From Alphaproteobacteria bacterium UBA6411 (GTDB lineage: Bacteria; Pseudomonadota; Alphaproteobacteria; CAAGCB01; CAG-977): a DNA stretch of 64,000 bases. The stretch spans positions 52,700 through 116,699 of the forward strand of contig DJPN01000013.1 in assembly GCA_002438565.1 (NCBI GenBank), given 5' to 3'. Under the pieces are notes generated by a model. That model saw only the letters and a program-made list of their open reading frames with translations. It had not been told where the DNA came from and did not search any database. Both the position numbers and the translations under genes were made by a program. Shown piece after piece: positions 15,590-23,848 of this stretch (position 1 is the stretch's first letter; every line of letters begins with the position of its first letter).

Positions 15590-16030
15590 ATGAAAAACAA
15601 ACCGTTTTGGGAAACAAAAACGCTGGAACAGATGACTCACGAAGAATGGGAATCCGTTTGCGACGGCTGCGGCAAATGCTGTTTGGAAAAAGTCGTGTTT
15701 GAAGACGACGGCGAATTGGCTTTTACCAATATCGCGTGCAAACTGCTTGACCCCGTGACGTGCCGCTGCCGCCATTACGCAAACAGGCAGGCTTTTGTTC
15801 CCGAATGTGTGCAAATCCGCCCGCAGGACATCAAAGACATTTACTGGCTGCCGAAAACGTGCGCTTACCGCTTGCTGAACGAAGGCAAGCCTTTGCCGAA
15901 ATGGCATCCGCTGATTACGGGCGATCCGACCAGCGTGCACGCCGCCAAAATGTCCGCCGCGGGCAGAACCGTTCCCCCGAAGCCCGAAGAGGAATTCCAA
16001 GACTATATTGTGGAGTGGGACGATCTGTGA
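15590..16030 (+). CDS. YcgN/UPF0260 family cysteine-cluster protein
   Basis: A 146-residue protein with a cysteine cluster, CDGCGKCC near residue 25 and later CKLLDPVTCRCRHYANR and PECVQI, matching YcgN-type members of the CxxCxxCC family thought to bind zinc or iron. YCGN-like features W-LPKTCAYRLL and LPKWHPL are also present. No catalytic activity is known to me. The last codons overlap the next gene (GTGA), so the two are coupled. Confidence 0.85.
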   Translation: MKNKPFWETKTLEQMTHEEWESVCDGCGKCCLEKVVFEDDGELAFTNIACKLLDPVTCRCRHYANRQAFVPECVQIRPQDIKDIYWLPKTCAYRLLNEGKPLPKWHPLITGDPTSVHAAKMSAAGRTVPPKPEEEFQDYIVEWDDL

Positions 16031-16719
16031 TTGTCTGGCATGCGGGCGAATCTTTTGAAATCGACGTGGAACGGTCGGCGCGCGCCAAACGGGTGCGGCT
16101 GAAAATCGACCGCATGAACCGCCGCGCCGTTTTGGTTTTGCCCGCGCGAACAGCTGAAAAAACGGGTTTGAGCTTTGCCCAAAGCAAAGCGGATTGGATA
16201 GCGGCGCAGCTGAACGCTTTGCCCGCGCCCAAAGTGTTTTGCGACGGCATGTCCTTTTCATTTTTGGGCGAAGACGTCGTGCTTCATCATTCCCCGAACG
16301 CAAAACGCGGCGTATGGCAGGCCGACGGCGTGATTTGGGTGTCGGGACAAAGCGAGCATCTGCCCCGCCGTGTCGCCGATTTTTTAAAAACGTCTTTTTG
16401 TTCCTATGCGCAGGCAAAAGTGTTGGAAATCGCGGCGGCTTTGCAGGTCAAACCGACAAAAGTCGCCGTTCGCGATACGGTTTCGCGATGGGGCAGCTGC
16501 AACCGCGCGGGGCATATATCGCTGTCGTGGCGGCTGGGGTTTGCGCCGCTGTATGTTGCGGATTACGTTATCGCGCACGAAGTTTCGCATTTGAAGCAAA
16601 TGAATCATTCGCCCGCTTTTTGGAAAACGGTTGCGGATGTGTATCCCGAATTCGCCGCGGCGGAACGCTGGCTGAAGAAAAACGCTGCGTATTTATACAG
16701 TTTTACCACAGTCCTTTAG
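16027..16719 (+). CDS. YgjP-like (DUF45) metallopeptidase-fold protein
   Basis: A 230-residue protein of the SprT/WLM-like family. The zinc motif HEVSHLKQMNHSPAFW contains HExxH, preceded by the family's RWGSCN element and a SLSWRL strand. The N-terminal half is a small beta domain with RAKRVRLKID. The GTG at 16027 overlaps the stop of the previous gene by 4 bases. Its 3' end overlaps anmK by 17 bases on the opposite strand. Substrate is not known; homologues are annotated both as peptidases and as UTP pyrophosphatase. Confidence 0.85.
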   Translation: MIVWHAGESFEIDVERSARAKRVRLKIDRMNRRAVLVLPARTAEKTGLSFAQSKADWIAAQLNALPAPKVFCDGMSFSFLGEDVVLHHSPNAKRGVWQADGVIWVSGQSEHLPRRVADFLKTSFCSYAQAKVLEIAAALQVKPTKVAVRDTVSRWGSCNRAGHISLSWRLGFAPLYVADYVIAHEVSHLKQMNHSPAFWKTVADVYPEFAAAERWLKKNAAYLYSFTTVL

Positions 16720-17989
16720 CCGCGCGGCTGACCTTTTTGTCCCAAAGGTCGGGCGTTTTCAAATAAGCGGAAATCAAATACTCTTTTTTTGTTGCAGGCA
16801 GGCAAAAAATCCCCGCGACGGTCGGCGATTTGCATCCCGTTGTCGCAGGGAAAGTAAACGGCCGTCCGACGATTTTGCTGTATGCCGCGTCGGCGAAAAT
16901 CCGCGCCTCCATATACGTTCCGCTGTAGCCGTAGTTTTCGGACGGGGCGAAAACTGGCGGCTGGGCAAAGCGCGCGCGGATTTGGGCGAATAAATCGCGG
17001 TGGCAGGGCAGAACGAAGCCCGTTCCGTTCAGTAAAGCCTTGAAATCAGAAACGCACAGCGGATTTTTCCATCCGCCGCCGAACGTTAAAAAAGCCTGCG
17101 GCATCGGGACGGTTTCGGGAATAAAGGACAGCGTGTGAAAAAACGCATACGCGCTTAAATACTCGACGGTTCTCAGCGTATCCGCGAACGGATAGGGCGA
17201 ATCCGGCAGGACATACCACGACGGGTCGGACGATTTCGGCGGTTTGCGCGTGTAAAAGTTTTCGCCCGATTTCGTTATTGCGGCGGTATCGAAAAGTGTT
17301 TGCAGAAAATCGGGGCGGAGTTGTCCCGTTTGCCCGAATTGTCCGTCTTTGTCGCACGGAACGCCCTTGTATTCGCGCGTCAGTTTGTCGGCAAAGTGGT
17401 TGAACGCGCCGACGTCCCAGCCCAGTACCGTATCGCTCGCGATGACGGCGATGTTGCCCGTGTTTCCCGCGTTGCAAAACGCCGCGCAGTCAAAGCCTTT
17501 GTCCCGTAAATCGGCGGCGATGTGCTCATTGTGCGCGGGGGCGAGCGGCGCGCCTTCTCCTCCGTTCATCATGTCGTCGGAACGAAAATCGTAAATTACG
17601 GGAATATCCGTTAAATCCGCCAGTTTTTGCGCATCAAAAATCTGCAGAGTGTACGGTTTTTCCCCGTTGGCGACGCTTGGGGGGCAGTGGTCGCACGTCT
17701 GTCCGTGCAGTCCGACGGCAATAACGTCGGGCTGTTTTATCGCATTGACGGCTTCGGCGACCAAAGCGGTATAACGGTCGAGAATGTCGGCAAAAAACGG
17801 GCTGTTTTCAAATTCGGAAACGGCTTTGTCCTTGACAAAAGCGCGGAATGTCAGCAAATCGCGCGTCAAATCGGTCGGGAAAGGCAGGGATACGGCGTCA
17901 ATGTCCGTGATTTTATTGCTCGAAAAATCGGTCAAAACGGCATCAACACCGTCCAAAGAATTGCCCGTCATCACGCCGATTGTTTTCAT
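16703..17989 (-). CDS. anmK: AnmK-like anhydro-N-acetylmuramic acid kinase, divergent
   Basis: A 428-residue sugar kinase of the AnmK/FGGY-hexokinase fold that would phosphorylate and open 1,6-anhydroMurNAc from cell-wall recycling. It starts MKTIGVMTGNSLDGVDAVL (canonical GLMSGTSLDG). Further motifs are AVGLHGQT, FRSDDMMNGGEGAPLAP, GWDVGAFNHFAD and FLTFGGGWKNP. The usual NIGGIAN reads NAGNTGN, and the protein is longer than the typical 370 residues. These changes mark a side branch of the family, so activity is probable but not certain. It has no MurNAc-etherase neighbour. Confidence 0.82.
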   Translation of the reverse strand: MKTIGVMTGNSLDGVDAVLTDFSSNKITDIDAVSLPFPTDLTRDLLTFRAFVKDKAVSEFENSPFFADILDRYTALVAEAVNAIKQPDVIAVGLHGQTCDHCPPSVANGEKPYTLQIFDAQKLADLTDIPVIYDFRSDDMMNGGEGAPLAPAHNEHIAADLRDKGFDCAAFCNAGNTGNIAVIASDTVLGWDVGAFNHFADKLTREYKGVPCDKDGQFGQTGQLRPDFLQTLFDTAAITKSGENFYTRKPPKSSDPSWYVLPDSPYPFADTLRTVEYLSAYAFFHTLSFIPETVPMPQAFLTFGGGWKNPLCVSDFKALLNGTGFVLPCHRDLFAQIRARFAQPPVFAPSENYGYSGTYMEARIFADAAYSKIVGRPFTFPATTGCKSPTVAGIFCLPATKKEYLISAYLKTPDLWDKKVSRAAKGLW

Positions 17990-18077
17990 TGTGTCCGCCT
18001 TTGCCGTTTAGACAAAAAATTCTTTCCAAAATCGGAAATCTCTGTCATACTACGACAAAAGTAATAAAGGTGTCTTA

Positions 18078-18437
18078 ATGTCTACACAAGAAGAATTGGA
18101 AGCGGAACGCTTTATTCACCGCGGGATGCAGTATTTGAAAGCGACATTTCCCGACGAAACGGCGAAGCTGGATGACGATGCTTTGAAAAACAAGCTGATT
18201 GACGGCTGTCAATTCGCGCTGGCGCATGGTTTTGAAACCGAAGCGGATGTCATGCTGCTGGTCGATTTCCTGTGGCGGCTGCCCGACGACGCTTTGGAAA
18301 GCCCCGATTATGAATGGATGGGCGAAATTTTGTCGTCGGACGATATGGACAACGAAATGAAAATCGACGCGCTTCACAACGCTTTTGCGATTACGACCGC
18401 GGTCAAAGAGGACGAATCCGATGGAAAAAAATTGTAA
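18078..18437 (+). CDS. Acidic protein of unknown function, partner of the papain-fold gene
   Basis: A 119-residue, predominantly helical and very acidic protein (rich in D and E) with no signal peptide or membrane segment. I recognise no family. It is followed by a papain-fold-like protein with which it overlaps by 17 bases, so the two are co-translated. Small acidic partner genes next to enzyme toxins are often immunity proteins or chaperones, but the order here (small gene first) and function are unproven. Confidence 0.6.
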   Translation: MSTQEELEAERFIHRGMQYLKATFPDETAKLDDDALKNKLIDGCQFALAHGFETEADVMLLVDFLWRLPDDALESPDYEWMGEILSSDDMDNEMKIDALHNAFAITTAVKEDESDGKKL

Positions 18438-19107
18438 GGCGACGATTTATTCCGAATCCCCCGATTTGATGATTCCGCGCCGTTTGAAGCATGCGATTAT
18501 GCCCCGCAATCCCGAAGAGTTGGGAACGGCGGTCGGGCATGTTTTTTTTGGCATTACGGACAAAAACGGCGTTGAAAAGGTATACGGCCTGCACGCCGTC
18601 TGCGCGATGGTCGGCAACGAAAACGTCGAGGAAAAAGACCGCTTGGGGTCGGTGTTTTCCTCTAAAAAAGTAGCGGGCGCGGTTGTTGATGATTCCAAAG
18701 AACCCTATGACGACAAGCTGGTTTACAATATCACGGAATCGCAATACAAAAAAATCGAATCGTATGCGGAAGCCGCCAAAGCCAACCCGCCGAAGTACAA
18801 TATTCTGTCCAACAACTGCGTGTGCTTTACCTATAAAGCGCTGAAACAGGCGGATTTGAACCTGCCTCCGCAGCTGCCCGTGTATTCGCCCGCGATGACG
18901 TGTTTGGGCATCCGCGTGTTGGACAAGGCGCAGAAAATCAGGAAAACTTTGGGCAAAGCGACCGCCGCGATACTGAAGCGGTTTTCCCCGACGCGCAAGC
19001 TGTCGGCCAAAATTCTGGATGATATGCGCCGCAAGCCGTCCATGGAGGGACACGGCGTTTCTTCCGTCGTTCAGTTATTGAAGACTCTAAAAAAGAAAGC
19101 GCGCTGA
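18421..19107 (+). CDS. Permuted papain-fold (NlpC/P60- or LRAT-like) protein
   Basis: A 228-residue protein. GTAVGHVFFGIT (His40) is followed later by NILSNNCVCFTYKALKQADL (Cys133). The order His first, then NC-x-F in a helix, matches circularly permuted NlpC/P60 and LRAT-like papain-fold hydrolases or acyltransferases. The C-terminus is basic (TRKLSAKILDDMRRK). No signal peptide is visible, so it acts in the cytoplasm or is secreted by a dedicated machine. Possible roles include a peptidoglycan amidase effector or a lipid/protein acyl hydrolase. Confidence 0.55.
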   Translation: MEKNCKATIYSESPDLMIPRRLKHAIMPRNPEELGTAVGHVFFGITDKNGVEKVYGLHAVCAMVGNENVEEKDRLGSVFSSKKVAGAVVDDSKEPYDDKLVYNITESQYKKIESYAEAAKANPPKYNILSNNCVCFTYKALKQADLNLPPQLPVYSPAMTCLGIRVLDKAQKIRKTLGKATAAILKRFSPTRKLSAKILDDMRRKPSMEGHGVSSVVQLLKTLKKKAR

Positions 19108-19108
19108 G

Positions 19109-20098
19109 TTATTCCGCTTTAAACGGGCGGGCGAACAGGGTTGCGATAACGTCGTCGACCGTTGCGCCGTCGTTCATGATGCGCGCCAATCCTTCACAAA
19201 TCGGCATTTCGACGCCAACCGCGGCGGCGCGTTCCAAAACAGCGGAGGCGGTGAACACGCCCTCGGCAACCGTTTTCTTTTCCGCCAGAATGTCCTTTAA
19301 GGCGCGGCCTTTGCCCAGTTCCAGCCCGACGGTGAAGTTGCGCGACTGCGTGCTGTTTGCGGTTAAAACCAAATCGCCCAAGCCGGCCAGTCCCATCAAT
19401 GTTTGCGGGTTGCCGCCCAAAGCGACCGCCAGTCTGGAGATTTCGGCCAATCCGCGCGTAATCAAAGCGGCGCGCGCGTTGTCGCCAAGCTGTTTGCCCG
19501 CGACGATGCCCGCGGCAATCGCCATGACGTTTTTGACCGCGCCGCCGATTTGGACGCTGACGACGTCGGGCGTGTAATAGGGGCGGAACGTCGACGTGCC
19601 AAGCGTTTCAACCAGCTTTTTGCCCAATGCTTCATCCGCGCAGGCAAGGGTGACCAGCGTCGGTTTTTCCAAAGCGACTTCTTCGGCAAATGTGGGACCC
19701 GACAACAGGGCAAGCGGGGCTTGCGGCAAAGTTTCGGCCAGCATTTCACTCATCAGTTCGCCCGTTTTCTGTTCAATGCCTTTGGCGCACACGACGGCGG
19801 GCAGACCTTGCGGCCAAACGCCGCTCAGCTGTTTGCAGGTTGAACGCAGAAATTGCGCGGGGACGGTCAGCAACACCGCTTCCGCATCGTCCAAGCAGGC
19901 GTTCAAATCGTTTGTCGCGGTGATTTTTTCGTTCAGCAAAACGTCGGGCAGGTAAAGCGTGTTGCGGTGCTGTCCGTTAATTGCGCCGACCAGTTCGGGT
20001 TCGCGCACCCAAATTGTTACGGAATCAACGTTTTTCGACGCCGTTTGCGCCAACGCCGTTCCCCATGCGCCCGCGCCGATTACCGTGATTTTGTTCAT
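19109..20098 (-). CDS. gpsA: Glycerol-3-phosphate dehydrogenase [NAD(P)+]
   Basis: A 329-residue enzyme making sn-glycerol 3-phosphate from dihydroxyacetone phosphate for phospholipids. It has the Rossmann motif GAGAWGTALA, the CAKGIE element, LLSGPTFAEEV, the catalytic-lysine region GGAVKNVMAIAAG and GLAGLGDLVLT. It is transcribed after tsaD with a 16-base gap. Its product supplies the PgsA pathway seen at 5968. Confidence 0.96.
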   Translation of the reverse strand: MNKITVIGAGAWGTALAQTASKNVDSVTIWVREPELVGAINGQHRNTLYLPDVLLNEKITATNDLNACLDDAEAVLLTVPAQFLRSTCKQLSGVWPQGLPAVVCAKGIEQKTGELMSEMLAETLPQAPLALLSGPTFAEEVALEKPTLVTLACADEALGKKLVETLGTSTFRPYYTPDVVSVQIGGAVKNVMAIAAGIVAGKQLGDNARAALITRGLAEISRLAVALGGNPQTLMGLAGLGDLVLTANSTQSRNFTVGLELGKGRALKDILAEKKTVAEGVFTASAVLERAAAVGVEMPICEGLARIMNDGATVDDVIATLFARPFKAE

Positions 20099-20114
20099 TG
20101 CAAAAGCTCCCTTT

Positions 20115-21146
20115 TCATCGTTTGGCGGCGGGGTCCAAAGGCCACCGCGGTCTGGGGCTGAAATCCAAAGAATCGGACAGTCCCAGCAGGTGATGTTCCA
20201 TTCCCGCCCACGCGACCATCGCGCCGTTGTCCGTACACAGTTTCAACGGCGGCGCGGCAAACGTCAATTTATATTTTTGCGACAGTTTTTCCAACGCCCC
20301 GCGCAAAGCCTGATTCGCCGCGACTCCGCCCGCAACGACCAGATGCGTTCCCTGCGGATAGTCGCGTTTGAAAATCTTGATTCCGTTTTTCAGGCGCGAA
20401 CAAAGCGAATCCAGAACGGCGGCTTGAAAACTGGCGCACAAATCGGCTTTGTCCCGTTCCGTCATCGGGGCGTCGCCGAACGATTCGACTACGCGGCGCA
20501 CCGCCGTTTTCAGTCCCGAAAATGACAAATCGCATCCCGCTTTGCCGACCATCGGACGCGGCAAATCAAACCGCTTCGGATTGCCGTTTTGGGCGTATGC
20601 TTCGACTTTGGGGCCGCCGGGGTATCCCAATCCCATCATTTTGGCGGCTTTGTCGAACGCTTCGCCCGCCGCGTCGTCAATTGTCGCGCCCAGCCGTTTG
20701 AACTTGCCGACGCCTTCGGCGACCAGGATTTGGCAATGCCCGCCCGAAGTCAGCAGCAGCAGATAGGGAAACGGCACGTTCTGCCCCAAACGGGCGGTCA
20801 AAGCGTGCGCTTCCAAGTGGTTGACGGCAATAAAGGGAATGTTGTGCACGGCGGCAATCGCTTTGGCGGTCATCACGCCGACAATCACGCCGCCGATCAG
20901 CCCCGGTCCCGCCGAAGCCGCCACGGCGTCAAGGTCTTTGAACCCGACATTCGCTTTGTCAAGCGCTTCGGTCACGATGGACGTGATTTTTTCCAAATGG
21001 GCGCGCGCCGCGATTTCGGGCACGACGCCGCCGAACGAAACGTGTTCGGGCTGGGAAAAGACAACCGAAGACAGCAGGGTTTTGTTTTCATCGACAACCG
21101 CCGCCGCCGTTTCGTCGCAACTGGATTCGATTCCTAAAACAAGCAT
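20115..21146 (-). CDS. tsaD: tRNA N6-adenosine threonylcarbamoyltransferase TsaD
   Basis: A 343-residue ASKHA-fold enzyme for the t6A modification of ANN-decoding tRNAs. MLVLGIESSCDETAAAVV, AVNHLEAHALTARL with both iron-ligand histidines, LLTSGGHCQIL and VVAGGVAANQALR are all present. The N-terminal gene in a tsaD-gpsA operon. It is divergent from mic60, a position where other alphaproteobacteria usually carry hemC. Confidence 0.96.
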   Translation of the reverse strand: MLVLGIESSCDETAAAVVDENKTLLSSVVFSQPEHVSFGGVVPEIAARAHLEKITSIVTEALDKANVGFKDLDAVAASAGPGLIGGVIVGVMTAKAIAAVHNIPFIAVNHLEAHALTARLGQNVPFPYLLLLTSGGHCQILVAEGVGKFKRLGATIDDAAGEAFDKAAKMMGLGYPGGPKVEAYAQNGNPKRFDLPRPMVGKAGCDLSFSGLKTAVRRVVESFGDAPMTERDKADLCASFQAAVLDSLCSRLKNGIKIFKRDYPQGTHLVVAGGVAANQALRGALEKLSQKYKLTFAAPPLKLCTDNGAMVAWAGMEHHLLGLSDSLDFSPRPRWPLDPAAKR

Positions 21147-21228
21147 TTTGTTTCCTCGAATATAAAATTATTCTACCCATACTCGGAAAAAATGGTAAAA
21201 TCCAGTAGATTTAATCAAGGAGGCTTTC

Positions 21229-22506
21229 ATGGAACCCGAAAAAATCAACGAAAACGCTGAAGAAACCGCAGAAAACAAAGACCCCGAAACGGTCGAAGAA
21301 AATTCAGCTCTTCCCTCGAAAAAAAGCCGCGCGGGCAAAATCGCCGCTTTGATTTTGGTCGTTGCCGCCGTGGCGGCCGCTTTTTCCGTTCCCGAAAGCC
21401 GCGAAAAAATCATCACGGCGGTAAAAGAAACGGCCGCAAAATTGAAAAGTCCCGATGCGGGAACGGCGGTTGTTTTGCCGATGCCCATCGAAAACGCACG
21501 CCCTGTCGTGGTTGAGCCGATACCTGCTGCCGATGTTCAGCCGATCCCCGTTGTTGCGCAGGGCATTGACGCCCGGTTGGAACAGCTGGAAAACGCGCGC
21601 GATTTTGAACATGCGGAACAAATCGTTTCTTCCGCCGATCCTGCCGCGAAACTGTCCGCCGAAGCGAAATACGACGCTTTGCAGCAGCAGGTGAAAACAC
21701 TGGAAAGCCGCTTGGAAATGCTGGAAAGCGAAACGGATCACAAAATCGGCGAAGTGCGCAAAGCCATTCCGAACACGGGATTGATGGAAGACAGCCTGCG
21801 CCGCTTGATTGCCAAAGGCGACACGCAGTCCGATTTGCTGGTCAAACTGACGGAACGCACTGAAAATATCGAAAAAAACAAAGCGGACGCGTCTTTTGTG
21901 CTGAGCCTTGACAGCCGTATGATTGCCGCCGAACGGAAATTGCGGGCTTCCAACAGCGAAAAAGAACGCGCGGGGGCTTTGCTGCTGGCGATTTACCAGA
22001 TGCGCGACGCCATCGCCCGCGGGCAGAAATTCCCTGTTGAGCAGCAGGCGGCGCGGGCGCTGGCTTCTTTCAACAAGCCGCTGGAAGCCAAACTGAACCA
22101 GCTGACGCCGTTTGCGGAACAGGGGGTTTGGACGCAGAGCGCGTTGGAACAGACTTTCGATGCTTTTGCCGACGAAGCTGTTTTGGCCGAAAAAAGCGGG
22201 CAAAAGAGCGATTGGTTTCACCGCGCGCTGGATAAACTGCGCGAACAGGTGATTATCCGCCGCGTGGATGCCCCCGCGGAAGATTTGTCGACCCAAGCCG
22301 TTTTGGCGCGGGCGGGGCAGGCGGTTGCGCGCGGCGATTTGATGCTGGCCGTTATTCAAATGAAACCGTTGAAAGGCGTTGCCGCAGACAAAATGGCGCC
22401 GTGGATTTCATCCGCCGAAAAAACGCTGTATGTCAGAAAAAACATCAACGAATCTTTGGCCGCGGTGCTGGGCTTGATTTACGCGCAACAGGGGGATGAC
22501 GAATGA
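21229..22506 (+). CDS. Mic60/mitofilin family inner-membrane protein
   Basis: A 425-residue protein with an acidic, low-complexity N-terminus, one membrane helix at about 37-54, a long coiled coil (about 110-235) and a helical C-terminal mitofilin signature region (about 245-425). This is the layout of alphaproteobacterial Mic60, the ancestor of the mitochondrial cristae organiser, which bends membranes from the periplasmic side. Its link with hemY is the strongest evidence. The stop overlaps hemY by 4 bases. Confidence 0.8.
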   Translation: MEPEKINENAEETAENKDPETVEENSALPSKKSRAGKIAALILVVAAVAAAFSVPESREKIITAVKETAAKLKSPDAGTAVVLPMPIENARPVVVEPIPAADVQPIPVVAQGIDARLEQLENARDFEHAEQIVSSADPAAKLSAEAKYDALQQQVKTLESRLEMLESETDHKIGEVRKAIPNTGLMEDSLRRLIAKGDTQSDLLVKLTERTENIEKNKADASFVLSLDSRMIAAERKLRASNSEKERAGALLLAIYQMRDAIARGQKFPVEQQAARALASFNKPLEAKLNQLTPFAEQGVWTQSALEQTFDAFADEAVLAEKSGQKSDWFHRALDKLREQVIIRRVDAPAEDLSTQAVLARAGQAVARGDLMLAVIQMKPLKGVAADKMAPWISSAEKTLYVRKNINESLAAVLGLIYAQQGDDE

Positions 22507-23807
22507 TTAAAATCGTATGGAATGCCGTTGTACTGGGAATTATCGCTTTAAGCGCGGCGTGGCTGTCAAACAATCCCGGTTCGGTGCAAATGGAATGGCT
22601 GGGGTGGCGCGTGCAGACCTCCGTTGCCGTTGTTATTGGCGTTTTTATCGTATGTTACGCGGTGTTTTACGCTTTTTTGGCAAAACCGCTGCTGTTGTTG
22701 AAAAACAAAATCCTGTACTGGGCGCGGGCTGATTTGCGCGCCGAAAAAATGGCAAAAGCGAAAATCGGCCGCGAAGTCGACCGCTATACGCTGTTGGGCA
22801 AAGGGCTGACGGCTTTGGCGGCGGGCGATGTGGAAACGGCGAAAAAACTGCAAAAAGACATTGTCAAAAAATTTTCGGATGACGAGGCCAAAACTTTGGT
22901 TTTTGACGCGCAGTTGGCGGAAGCGCAAAACGATAAGGCCAAAGCCATGGAACTGTACGCCAAATTGGCGGAAGCGCCCGATACGCGGCTGTTGGGCATG
23001 CGCGGGAAAATCCGTTTGTTCCGTTTGAACGGCGCGCCCGAAAAAGCGTTGAAAGCCTGTGAAGAACTGCTGGCGGAAAAAAATCCGATGCCGTGGGTGC
23101 TGACCGAAGCGTTTGAACTGCAGGTGCAGGAAAAACAGTGGGATAAGGCTGTCGCCACGTTGGAAAAAGCGTATAAAACGGATTCGTTTGATAAAAAAAC
23201 GTTCAAGCATTTGAAAGCGTCCGTTTTGTTGGAACAGGCGGCGGGAACGAACGACGCCGCTGAAAAGGAACGGCTGATTTTGGAAGCCGGAGAAACCGAC
23301 GATTCGTTGATTCAAGCCGTTTTGTCCGCCGCCGCGCTGAACGCCGAAAAAGGCGAAATCCGCAAAGCCCGCAAACAGCTGTGCAAATTGTGGAAATCCG
23401 CGCCGTGCTGGGCGGTGTATGAAGCATATCAAGCTTTGACGCCGGAAAAGCCCGCATTGGATGCGGTGACCGATTTGCAGGAACTGCTGGATGAAAACAA
23501 AGACGCCGAAATCAATGCGTTGGTAAAGGCGGACGCGTCATTGAAAGCGCGGCTGTGGGGGCAGGCGAAAGGGCTGTTGGAAAAATATCTGGCGGTCAAG
23601 CCCGATTCCAAACGCGCTTTGCTGATGATGGCGGAAATCGCCGCCGCCAACCGCGATGAAAAAGCGGCGGTTGAATACGGCGAAAAAGCCGCCGTTGCCG
23701 AACCGGAGCCGATGTATGTTTGTTCCGTTTGCAAAACTCCGCTGAACGAATGGCACACGGCTTGCCCGATTTGCCATACTTTGGGAACGATGAGCGTCAA
23801 GCTTTGA
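22503..23807 (+). CDS. hemY: HemY-like TPR membrane protein with C-terminal zinc ribbon
   Basis: A 434-residue protein with two N-terminal membrane helices (about 5-20 and 35-60) and a long helical TPR domain. This is the HemY_N type found in proteobacterial hem operons and not a protoporphyrinogen oxidase. The last 35 residues carry CSVCKTPL-x5-HTACPICHT, a rubredoxin-like four-cysteine ribbon. It is coupled to mic60 by an ATGA overlap. The biochemical role of HemY is unclear even in model species. Confidence 0.85.
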   Translation: MIKIVWNAVVLGIIALSAAWLSNNPGSVQMEWLGWRVQTSVAVVIGVFIVCYAVFYAFLAKPLLLLKNKILYWARADLRAEKMAKAKIGREVDRYTLLGKGLTALAAGDVETAKKLQKDIVKKFSDDEAKTLVFDAQLAEAQNDKAKAMELYAKLAEAPDTRLLGMRGKIRLFRLNGAPEKALKACEELLAEKNPMPWVLTEAFELQVQEKQWDKAVATLEKAYKTDSFDKKTFKHLKASVLLEQAAGTNDAAEKERLILEAGETDDSLIQAVLSAAALNAEKGEIRKARKQLCKLWKSAPCWAVYEAYQALTPEKPALDAVTDLQELLDENKDAEINALVKADASLKARLWGQAKGLLEKYLAVKPDSKRALLMMAEIAAANRDEKAAVEYGEKAAVAEPEPMYVCSVCKTPLNEWHTACPICHTLGTMSVKL

Positions 23808-23814
23808 GTTAGAA

Positions 23815-23848
23815 AAAGAAACCCCGCGTTTTATGCGGGGTTTCTTTT
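23815..23848. terminator. Intrinsic terminator, hemY / uup (bidirectional)
   Basis: GAAACCCCGC and GCGGGGTTTC pair around a short AT loop, with T-runs on both strands, between convergent genes. Confidence 0.85.
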
